Shown here: piece by piece, positions 1-5,405 of the stretch
How the letters are laid out: each line of letters opens with the position of its first letter
How positions within the stretch are numbered: the stretch's first letter is position 1
NCBI GenBank assembly: GCA_031274665.1
Contig: JAISPV010000081.1
Span: 1 to 5,405 of the forward strand
Direction of reading: 5' to 3'
From: Candidatus Methanoplasma sp.
GTDB lineage: Archaea > Thermoplasmatota > Thermoplasmata > Methanomassiliicoccales > Methanomethylophilaceae
DNA: 5,405 nt
Notes under the pieces: generated by a model
What the model saw: only the letters and a program-made list of their open reading frames with translations
Database searches by the model: none
What the model was told of the DNA's origin: nothing
Translations under genes and position numbers: made by a program

Positions 1-20
1 CTGGCCGCGATCTCCCCCAT
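1..20 (-). CDS. Start of a gene co-transcribed with nog1 (partial, runs off left edge)
   Basis: Only the first six codons are visible, reading MGEIAA, so the product cannot be identified. The start is well supported. The ATG at 20-18 lies two bases after the nog1 TGA stop, and a GAGGTG Shine-Dalgarno motif at 31-26 precedes it by five bases. This tight spacing indicates one operon, with translation probably coupled to nog1. Archaeal elongation factor 1-beta often begins with a similar MG-x-V/I pattern and would fit beside a ribosome-assembly GTPase, but six residues cannot test this and it is only a guess. Confidence 0.6.
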
Positions 21-22
21 CC

Positions 23-1021
23 TCACACCTCTTCTGAACCACTCGCTTTCTCTCTGAATATTATCCTCATTGGGGCCAGTATCTTCTCTTTCAGTTCATC
101 CATGCCTTCGCCGGTCTCGACCGAGAAACCGGTGTTCTCTCCGTGCCTGTCGAGGATGTCGCTTTTGCTCTCGGCAACTATTATCGGGACGCCGGAGAAG
201 TTCTTCTTTACCGCGCCGAGGAGGGCGTTCTGTTTTTCCATGGAGTAGCCGCAGGTCTCCGAAGGGTCCAGAATGAAGACCATCACGTCGGTCAGGTATC
301 TTAAGGCGAGGACCGCCTGCTTCTCGATATCGTTCCTGTCCTCGAACTCCCTGTCTAGCAGCCCGGGAGTGTCTATGATCTGGAACATCCTCCAATCGTC
401 TTTGATGTGTCCTATGACTATACCTTTGGTCGTAAAGGGGTACGGCGCTATCTCCGGGGCGGCGGTGCTAAGTTCAGCCACCAGGCTGCTTTTCCCCACA
501 TTCGGAAAGCCGGCTATCACGACGGTCGGCACATTGGGGTCCACCGCCGGAAGCTTTCTGAATTTGTTCTTTGCCTCTTGCAGGAAGAGAAGGTCCTCGT
601 TTACCCTTTTTATATGGGACGACATCCTTCCGTAGAAGCTGTTCTTGATGCTGTCAATCGTCTTCGGGTCTTTCGTTCCTTTGATCTCTCTCAGGGACTC
701 GTTCTTAAGCTTCTCGATCCTGTTGGAGGCCCAATTCAAGGCGCCCAGCGCCTTTTTGTATCTGTCGATGCCTATCACAAGATCGATTAGCTCCGGAAGG
801 AAGTCCTCTTCTTTATCGACCCTCGGGAATTTGTTGATGTAGCCGTCGAGCGTCGCAGTGACGATGTCACCTGAAGCGGTGACCTTGGCCAAAGCGGTCT
901 TCTTCTTTCCGTCCAGTGCATCGGACCCTTTCTTTGAGATCTTCGACGCTCTCTTGAACGACTTGTCCATAAGTTCGTCCGCAGATAGGACTGTCGGTAT
1001 CCTGAAACTCGCCCCCGGCAT
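23..1021 (-). CDS. nog1: Nog1-type ribosome-assembly GTPase
   Basis: This is a 332-residue cytoplasmic GTPase of the Nog1 family (Obg/DRG-related), which acts in large ribosomal subunit assembly in eukaryotes and presumably in archaea. Numbered from the start chosen here, an N-terminal helical region (about 1-160) precedes the G domain. G1 is GFPNVGKSS at 171-179, the G2-region switch PFTTKG at 195-200, and G3 DTPG at 217-220. The family-typical segment DPSETCGYS lies at about 252-260. The G4 position reads SKSD (285-288) instead of the usual NKxD, which is unusual. The length fits archaeal members, which lack the long C-terminus of eukaryotic Nog1. An in-frame ATG at 1084 would add 21 residues and overlap the preceding gene's stop. 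The 1021 ATG is preferred because it directly precedes the conserved FRIPTVLSADEL segment and has a TATA-like box centred about 26 bases upstream. The gene is followed two bases later by another gene. Confidence 0.93.
   Translation of the reverse strand: MPGASFRIPTVLSADELMDKSFKRASKISKKGSDALDGKKKTALAKVTASGDIVTATLDGYINKFPRVDKEEDFLPELIDLVIGIDRYKKALGALNWASNRIEKLKNESLREIKGTKDPKTIDSIKNSFYGRMSSHIKRVNEDLLFLQEAKNKFRKLPAVDPNVPTVVIAGFPNVGKSSLVAELSTAAPEIAPYPFTTKGIVIGHIKDDWRMFQIIDTPGLLDREFEDRNDIEKQAVLALRYLTDVMVFILDPSETCGYSMEKQNALLGAVKKNFSGVPIIVAESKSDILDRHGENTGFSVETGEGMDELKEKILAPMRIIFREKASGSEEV
26..31 (-). promoter_or_regulatory. Shine-Dalgarno site for the partial downstream gene
   Basis: The minus strand reads GAGGTG here, inside the last codons of nog1, and is followed after five bases by ATG at 20-18. 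It closely matches the archaeal consensus GGAGGTGA. Its position inside the upstream gene suggests that ribosomes finishing nog1 help to start the next gene. It is the main evidence that the six visible codons belong to a real gene. Confidence 0.65.
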
Positions 1022-1042
1022 GGAAAGGTTATATGCATCGTC

Positions 1043-1052
1043 TATAATTAAA
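1043..1052 (-). promoter_or_regulatory. TATA-like box for nog1 (leaderless transcript likely)
   Basis: The minus strand reads TTTAATTATA, centred about 26-27 bases before the A of the ATG at 1021. This is the usual distance from an archaeal TATA box to the transcription start, so the transcript would begin at or next to the start codon, without a leader. No Shine-Dalgarno motif lies just ahead of that ATG (the bases are CCTTTCC), consistent with leaderless translation. The match to TTTATATA is imperfect and no clear BRE element is visible. Confidence 0.5.
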
Positions 1053-1073
1053 CATGGATGTTCTCCTTTTTTG

Positions 1074-4000
1074 TTATGTATCATTCACCCCCGCATCATA
1101 TTTTGTAAAAACGGCATGCATTAACCAGAGGTCCGAGTCCAGGTTCTTGTCCGCTTTCAGTACGGAAGGGAGCAGAACGCTCGGGGCATCCATTATCACC
1201 ACTCCTGCAGTGACCTTCCATTCTCCCAGATCTGAACCGACAAGCCTGCACAGACCCGCTGCGTTGGTATCGACGTGGATCCCGAGCTTGGTAAGCGGAT
1301 AAGGGTCGAGGATCTTCAAAAATGAAGGCGTAGTAAGTCCGGCATAGATCGTCACACCCAGATACAGATGGTCGGCAAAGACCTCTTTCGGCCTGATGCC
1401 GTAGGGGTTCTCTATGTTGAGAAGGATCGATTCGATCTCTCCGATGAGATATTTCAATCCCTCCCCGACGAATTCGGAATCAACGGACAACGCGATGCGC
1501 ACCCCCGTACAGACAACGGATCCCGCATCCCTGATGTCCAGGGACACGAAAATACTGGCCTCGACGATACAGGCCGACATAATATCTATCCCTTCGTTGA
1601 TAGCGTCGACGATCGCCGTCTGGAAGAACACGGAAAGGTCATCGGTGCTTTTCAGGGATTTTGTGGTGTCGAAGACCTTAAGGACCGATGCCTGCAAAAT
1701 ATTGAGCATGTGCACCTTCACCGAACTTCCGCCGAATATTCCGCCGCAGTTGCTTGCACCGGGAGTACCGACGGCAAACACCCACTCCTTTGCACCGTCC
1801 GCCACCCTCTGCCAGGTGTAATCGTTGTCCTTGGTGTCTTTTTTGGCCGGTGTCCTGTCGACCTCCTTCCCGTCGGGGGACCTCAATATGACACATTCTC
1901 CCTCCGGGATCAGAGCGGAACCGTCGTTGTTGAGGAAGGCCCCAGGAAGGTATACGACCGCCCTCCCCCAGGGGGATAACGTCAGATCGGTTATGGTGTG
2001 GACCTTCTTAACGGGGTCGGAGCCTGCGTGGATGGTATAGCCGCCCAGATCGACGCTGGACCCTGTCGCGTTGTAGAGCTCGACCCACTCGTTGTCCCTA
2101 TCCGGTCCCGGAGGGTTCAGTTCGAACTCGTTGATCAGTATCCCCCTGTCATACGGGATACTGTACTTCAGGTCTATCCCGGCGTCTATCGACGCCTTCA
2201 GACCCGGTACCGGAAGCGGGATGCTCGAAAGCACCGCCCCCACGACAGGTATGTCGCAAAGAGAGAATTCCGCATGCTGGTATTGAACAAGGTACGGAAG
2301 GGCCACATCAAGCTGCACTCCACGGACATGCCCGTTCAAGCAGAGCATTTGGTCGCTCGATCTCATAAGCGGGTCGATGTCAGCGATGACACTCCAATCG
2401 TTGCCGGAGACCTCGCCGCCGCCGGAGAGCAGCAGTTCTCTGTCCGCACCGGAGCCCTTCTGTTTGATCGTCATGGTACCGGACACGAGCAGTTTGCAGA
2501 CGGTGCAGCTCATTGTAACGGTCAGCAGGGTCTTGATGTTGTCGGCCGGAGGAGGGCCGTCCGTTGTCAGTTTGATGGAAAATCCCATGTACGTGAATCC
2601 GACCGCCTGTTTCGACGCTTCCTTCTGCTGGACGGCGCCGACCGCCGCCAGCATCGCGAGATCGCACAGTTTGCCGAGCTTCTCTTCGACGAACTTGGCA
2701 AGAAGCCCGAGCGGCTCCATCAATGCGTTGTACAGTTTATCTATCACGGACGTGAGATATTTTGCGAACTCGAACAACCCGGAGTTCAGTATCGTGACGG
2801 CGTCTATTATCATCGATATTATCATGCGCAGAGGCTCCAGGAACGGAGCGAGAAGTTTGACGAGCGTGTTCCAGACATCTTCCAGAAGGGTGTTGCTGGG
2901 CCTGTAGTCTCTGACCCCTGCCAGCTCCCAGCCGCTTGCGACGATGATCTTTATTTCCAGATCTACTTCCGAGGACCCCCTGAACACAGAATCGCAGATA
3001 CCCAGCGCGCGCTCGACGACCCCCGCGCTCTTTACTGTATATTCGATGCTGTCCTCCACGGTTATTGAGAAGGCTGTCGAGTACGAAGCGCCGTAGTTCT
3101 CGCTGAAGCCCACATAATGAACGCAATCGCGGAGGTTGTCGTTGGGGCCTTTGATGTTCACCTTCGGCGATGACGAAACGGATATGGACAATCTTTCGAC
3201 GGAAGTGTTCCTGTCCGACCCGACGAACCTGAAGTTGTCGGTGCCGGGGAGGTCGGTCAGCCCGCTGTATCCGTTGATGTTCGTGTTCTCGACGGCTTCG
3301 CGGCACAGCATCCTGATCATCTCAGGGACGTTCATCGTGATGTCGATGAAAAGAACACCCGCCCCGAATATCGCCGTGCAGATGTCCTTGAGGATACAGG
3401 ACCTTCCTGCCGGCACCTCTGTGAGCGTCATCAGACCGTTCATACAGTCGTCGACGGCCCTTTCGTAATCGGAGACCGCTCTTCTGACCGCGTCGCCGCC
3501 GATCAGGATATCGGTGACATTGCCGAGATCGCTGCCGCTGTATTCGATACCGCTGTCATCAAAGAATTTGATCAGGGCAGACCCGACGGAGGACCTGACA
3601 TTCTCCCTGAAGGCGCAGACGCCGTAGATATTATCGCGGCCGTCCGCGATGACCTTGTAGATGGCGGCGTAGAACGGGTCAGATATCCTCTGGTCCCTGA
3701 TGGCGCTTGTCATGATCCTTTCTATTTCCTGGTCCCCGCCCCTCAGGGCTTTGTCCACTGTTTTTCCGAGGGTCACCATGAAGGTCTCGCTGTCCTTCGG
3801 GTCTATCGGTATCCGGATGGTACCGAGCGCCTTCGAGCTCCCGATACATACTGCCGCGGAATTGATGACGTTCCTTATCCATTCCCTTATCTCGTTGGTC
3901 TCATCCATGTAGTGGCCTTTGAATTTGGATATGCCCTCCCACCCCATCAGATCGACCGACGGATAAGCGGGGGAGACGGTCAGCGAGGGTACTTTTATGT

Positions 4001-5153
4001 TCTTGTTGTTGATCGTGACGTTTATCTCAGAGGTCTTTATCGAAACCGATCTCCCTGTAAAAAGACGGCTGTACCTGTCGATGTCAAGCCCGTTGTCGCG
4101 CATCACCCGCTCTATGTACGGTGCGGCAGAGAACTCGTTCGTTCCGGTAAAGAATCCGACCAAAGAGTCCCAGGCGTTCTGGAGGCCGTCTGTGAACCAG
4201 TCGGCCATATCGATGACCTGATTGCCGTAAAGATAGTCGAACCACCTCAGTGCCAGAGTGTCCGCGATCGAGATGAGTGCCTGTGAATACACCGCAGAAA
4301 GATCCAGCTCGATGAACCCATCCTCTGAGACGAAGATATCCGCGATGTCGATACGCTCGATATCTTTGCCGAGGCCCTCGGACGGGCAGCGGAACACCAG
4401 CAGTTCAAGCACCTTCATCGAACTCTCATACGAGGATGTGACATCCGCGGGAGTTATTATCGACATGGTCCCCATGCTTCCGTACTCAGCAAGCGCACCG
4501 TATCCGTTCAGCACCCTGTATTGGGCAAGGGCGGTCAGCTGATGGGCCATCATCTGCGACAAAGCGGAACCCTCGCCGGAGACCATGACGTCGAACAGCG
4601 ATCCCTTCTCGGCGACGAGCGGCAGAGCGCAGGTACCGTCGGTGGAGATCGCGGTCGTCCTTACCGAGGTCCCCGATCCGGAGATGAACCTTGCCGTGTA
4701 GTGTCCGGTCGCTTTGAGGTACGAAGGCGTGTATCCGTCGACGAAAGCATCAGAAGAGGCCAGTTTGAGGGGTTCTGCCTCAAGGACGAAATCGAAGTCA
4801 ATGATGGTGACCGAGACGCCGCGGTCCATGTAAGGGAAGTTCGACCGCATCCACGCGCTCGACCGTTCTTTGAACGCCTTCGCCCTTTTCTCAAGCGACC
4901 CGCCGTCGGGGTCCGTACTGATGCTGAAGATCAGTTCCCCGAGCCCTCTTTCCACGGTCGTCTTTGTGCTCTCTATCGCCGAGTCCAGCGAACCCAGCTC
5001 CGTTACGATGTTGTCCGCCGTCTCTTTGATGTCGTTCACCTGCGTGAACATCACCGCGTAAGCAGACCCCAGTATCAGCAGCACCACGCCGATCACCACG
5101 AACGGCATGCTGCCGTCCTTTGACCTTTTGATTCTCTTGACGGATCGTCTCAT
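1074..5153 (-). CDS. Very large membrane-anchored extracytoplasmic protein with lamin-tail domain
   Basis: This is a 1359-residue protein of unknown function. A basic N-terminus (residues 1-14, seven Arg/Lys) precedes one strong hydrophobic segment (about 16-36), then a helical, possibly coiled stretch (about 37-100). The rest is mostly predicted extracytoplasmic beta-rich sequence, interrupted by a long hydrophobic-amphipathic helical region at about 757-842. A lamin-tail domain lies at about 1003-1135, with another beta-rich region after it. N-glycosylation sequons occur at N378, N545, N649 and N1028, about twenty cysteines are scattered along the chain, and a CxxC sits at 883-886. The N-terminal pattern (basic, then G-S-MPFVVIGVVLL) and a segment near 200-255 resemble large haloarchaeal proteins I remember as DUF7286, often near type IV pilus-like genes. 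Cleavage at a class III-like Gly14 or after AYA (31-33) is possible, as is an uncleaved anchor. The first ATG is used because an in-frame TAA at 5204-5202 lies upstream with no start codon between, and AGGA sits six bases ahead. Confidence 0.9.
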   Translation of the reverse strand: MRRSVKRIKRSKDGSMPFVVIGVVLLILGSAYAVMFTQVNDIKETADNIVTELGSLDSAIESTKTTVERGLGELIFSISTDPDGGSLEKRAKAFKERSSAWMRSNFPYMDRGVSVTIIDFDFVLEAEPLKLASSDAFVDGYTPSYLKATGHYTARFISGSGTSVRTTAISTDGTCALPLVAEKGSLFDVMVSGEGSALSQMMAHQLTALAQYRVLNGYGALAEYGSMGTMSIITPADVTSSYESSMKVLELLVFRCPSEGLGKDIERIDIADIFVSEDGFIELDLSAVYSQALISIADTLALRWFDYLYGNQVIDMADWFTDGLQNAWDSLVGFFTGTNEFSAAPYIERVMRDNGLDIDRYSRLFTGRSVSIKTSEINVTINNKNIKVPSLTVSPAYPSVDLMGWEGISKFKGHYMDETNEIREWIRNVINSAAVCIGSSKALGTIRIPIDPKDSETFMVTLGKTVDKALRGGDQEIERIMTSAIRDQRISDPFYAAIYKVIADGRDNIYGVCAFRENVRSSVGSALIKFFDDSGIEYSGSDLGNVTDILIGGDAVRRAVSDYERAVDDCMNGLMTLTEVPAGRSCILKDICTAIFGAGVLFIDITMNVPEMIRMLCREAVENTNINGYSGLTDLPGTDNFRFVGSDRNTSVERLSISVSSSPKVNIKGPNDNLRDCVHYVGFSENYGASYSTAFSITVEDSIEYTVKSAGVVERALGICDSVFRGSSEVDLEIKIIVASGWELAGVRDYRPSNTLLEDVWNTLVKLLAPFLEPLRMIISMIIDAVTILNSGLFEFAKYLTSVIDKLYNALMEPLGLLAKFVEEKLGKLCDLAMLAAVGAVQQKEASKQAVGFTYMGFSIKLTTDGPPPADNIKTLLTVTMSCTVCKLLVSGTMTIKQKGSGADRELLLSGGGEVSGNDWSVIADIDPLMRSSDQMLCLNGHVRGVQLDVALPYLVQYQHAEFSLCDIPVVGAVLSSIPLPVPGLKASIDAGIDLKYSIPYDRGILINEFELNPPGPDRDNEWVELYNATGSSVDLGGYTIHAGSDPVKKVHTITDLTLSPWGRAVVYLPGAFLNNDGSALIPEGECVILRSPDGKEVDRTPAKKDTKDNDYTWQRVADGAKEWVFAVGTPGASNCGGIFGGSSVKVHMLNILQASVLKVFDTTKSLKSTDDLSVFFQTAIVDAINEGIDIMSACIVEASIFVSLDIRDAGSVVCTGVRIALSVDSEFVGEGLKYLIGEIESILLNIENPYGIRPKEVFADHLYLGVTIYAGLTTPSFLKILDPYPLTKLGIHVDTNAAGLCRLVGSDLGEWKVTAGVVIMDAPSVLLPSVLKADKNLDSDLWLMHAVFTKYDAGVNDT
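1749..2147 (-). other. Lamin-tail domain (LTD) within the large surface protein
   Basis: Residues about 1003-1135 of the large protein show the classic order of this immunoglobulin-like fold. They begin with ILINEFELNPPG, followed by NEWVELYN (1021-1028), then DLGGYTI. A strand ending in a proline-glycine turn comes next, then LNNDG, VILRSPDGKEVD, TWQR (1113-1116), and finally WVFAVGTPGASN ending at 1135. In prokaryotes this domain is typical of secreted or surface proteins and is thought to mediate binding, though no ligand can be read here. The domain is complete and sits between two other beta-rich regions, so it looks inserted or fused into a larger scaffold. Confidence 0.9.
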
Positions 5154-5159
5154 ACATAT

Positions 5160-5163
5160 TCCT
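5160..5163 (-). promoter_or_regulatory. Likely ribosome binding site of the large surface protein gene
   Basis: AGGA on the minus strand stands six bases before the ATG at 5153, which is suitable spacing. A much better consensus match, GGGAGGTGG at 5178-5170, lies sixteen bases from the same ATG, which is too far for normal use. If transcription starts about 26 bases after the TATA-like box centre (near 5164), only the AGGA would be in the mRNA. Confidence 0.4.
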
Positions 5164-5182
5164 GAAAGACCACCTCCCGGCG

Positions 5183-5196
5183 CCCTGATATAAGGG
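5183..5196 (-). promoter_or_regulatory. TATA-like box inside a short palindrome, for the large surface protein gene
   Basis: The minus strand reads CCCTTATATCAGGG, an inverted repeat with arms CCCT/AGGG around a TTATAT core (5193-5188). The core is about 36 bases before the ATG and predicts a transcript with a leader of about ten bases. A palindrome over a TATA box could be a repressor or operator site, but the arms are only four bases long and could occur by chance. Confidence 0.45.
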
Positions 5197-5208
5197 GGGA
5201 ATTACAGT

Positions 5209-5222
5209 TAGCGGGGTAGCGG
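5209..5222. repeat. Tandem TAGCGG repeat in the divergent promoter region
   Basis: TAGCGG occurs at 5209-5214 and again at 5217-5222, separated by GG, giving an eight-base period. It lies upstream of both TATA-like boxes in a 117-base divergent intergenic region, where an activator or repressor could bind. There are only two short copies, so chance is a real alternative. Confidence 0.3.
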
Positions 5223-5241
5223 CACCCGTCCGTTTCACAAA

Positions 5242-5249
5242 TTATTATA
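5242..5249 (+). promoter_or_regulatory. TATA-like box for the radical-SAM gene
   Basis: The AT-rich run TTATTATA, within ATTATTATAAAT, is centred about 26 bases before the ATG at 5271. The spacing fits an archaeal TATA box with transcription starting at that ATG, giving a leaderless mRNA. It is preceded by CACAAA, which could serve as a BRE. It is the most AT-rich stretch of the intergenic region. Confidence 0.6.
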
Positions 5250-5251
5250 AA

Positions 5252-5267
5252 TCTCAAATAAGTCTCA
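5252..5267. repeat. TCTCA direct repeat between TATA box and start codon
   Basis: TCTCA appears at 5252-5256 and 5263-5267, eleven bases apart, about one helical turn, so both copies face the same side of the DNA. Placed between the TATA-like box and the predicted transcription start, such a pair could be an operator blocking RNA polymerase. The repeats are short and no known regulator motif is recognised. Confidence 0.3.
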
Positions 5268-5270
5268 GGG

Positions 5271-5405
5271 ATGGTAACAATGACTTCCACAATGCGGAAT
5301 TATGCAGTTAAGAAGGGGCTTCCGAAGGATACGAAGTCTGTGTGCCCGGAATGCGGGAAGATCCTCACCGCTACCTTGTATGACAAGGGCGGCAAGGTCT
5401 TCATG
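5271..5405 (+). CDS. tes: N-terminus of a radical-SAM protein resembling tetraether lipid synthase (partial, runs off right edge)
   Basis: Forty-five codons are visible, in frame to the window end. The segment LPKDTKSVCPECGKILTATL followed by GGKVFM matches the start of the archaeal radical-SAM family that includes tetraether lipid synthase (Tes, GDGT-MAS) and the related MJ0619-like proteins. In these, a CPEC zinc-ribbon-like motif (here C25 and C28) precedes a radical-SAM core. Tes joins the tails of archaeol lipids into membrane-spanning tetraethers, using S-adenosylmethionine and iron-sulfur clusters. The core and its CxxxCxxC motif lie outside the window, so the family is probable and the exact reaction less certain. 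Three in-frame ATGs compete: 5271, 5280 and 5292. The first is preferred because a TATA-like box is centred about 26 bases ahead, implying a leaderless mRNA. The gene diverges from the large surface protein gene across 117 bases. Confidence 0.7.
   Translation, partial: MVTMTSTMRNYAVKKGLPKDTKSVCPECGKILTATLYDKGGKVFM

Noticed and set aside
273..635. Plus-strand reading frame opposite the nog1 G domain
   Set aside because: The opposite strand encodes invariant GTPase motifs here, and the plus-strand translation is a Ser-rich shadow.
1027..1036. Second TATA-like sequence (GCATATAACC on the minus strand) ahead of nog1
   Set aside because: It sits only about ten bases from the 1021 start codon, too close to place a transcript start at or before that ATG.
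1368..1979. Open reading frame of 203 codons on the plus strand
   Set aside because: It lies antisense to the lamin-tail and C-terminal region of the large protein, has no family resemblance, and has the composition of a shadow frame.
1998..3068. Open reading frame of 356 codons on the plus strand, opposite the large surface protein gene
   Set aside because: The translation is rich in Arg, Asp, His and Gln with no recognisable domain, as expected for the antisense shadow of a GC-rich gene. The opposite frame encodes a continuous 1359-residue protein with a clear domain.
4521..5123. Open reading frame of 200 codons on the plus strand
   Set aside because: It is an Arg- and Gly-rich shadow of the N-terminal part of the large protein, with no recognisable motif and no convincing promoter or ribosome binding site.
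4891..5238. Minus-strand reading frame of 115 codons covering the upstream region and start of the large gene
   Set aside because: It overlaps the anchor-coding region of the large gene in another frame. It becomes Arg-rich and low-information where it overlaps, and its start at 5238 lacks a promoter or ribosome binding site in a sensible position.
5154..5270. Small RNA or tRNA gene in the intergenic region
   Set aside because: The 117 bases hold no tRNA-like arms and no long hairpin followed by a T-run. They are better explained as two divergent promoters.

Overview
The window looks archaeal and gene-dense. The coding sequence is moderately GC-rich, the intergenic gaps hold AT-rich TATA-like boxes about 26 bases upstream of start codons (the spacing expected for leaderless or nearly leaderless archaeal transcripts), and the gene content is archaeal. 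It includes a Nog1-type GTPase of archaeal size, a very large single-anchor surface protein with a lamin-tail domain, and the first 45 codons of a radical-SAM protein resembling tetraether lipid synthase. The combination and sequence flavour suggest a methanogen-related Thermoplasmatota lineage such as Methanomassiliicoccales. That is a judgement from remembered sequence style, not a search result.

Layout. Bases 1-20 (minus) are the first six codons of a gene that continues out of the window. It begins two bases after the nog1 stop codon and its Shine-Dalgarno motif lies across the end of nog1, so the two form an operon. Bases 23-1021 (minus) encode the Nog1 GTPase, with a TATA-like box at 1043-1052 that supports the 1021 start over an in-frame ATG at 1084. 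Bases 1074-5153 (minus) encode a 1359-residue membrane-anchored extracytoplasmic protein with a lamin-tail domain near residues 1003-1135. Bases 5154-5270 are a divergent intergenic region with one TATA-like box facing each way and several short repeats. From 5271 (plus) the radical-SAM gene begins and runs off the right edge.

How they may work together. nog1 and the partial gene after it look like a housekeeping ribosome-assembly or translation unit. The large surface protein and the tetraether-lipid-synthase-like gene are both tied to the cell envelope and share a short divergent promoter region, so coordinated control is possible but unproven. The large protein is the least explained object here. 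Its N-terminus and one internal segment resemble a family of large haloarchaeal proteins usually found near type IV pilus-like genes, but its function is unknown. I found no RNA gene, CRISPR array, insertion sequence or other mobile element, and no clear new multi-gene system.
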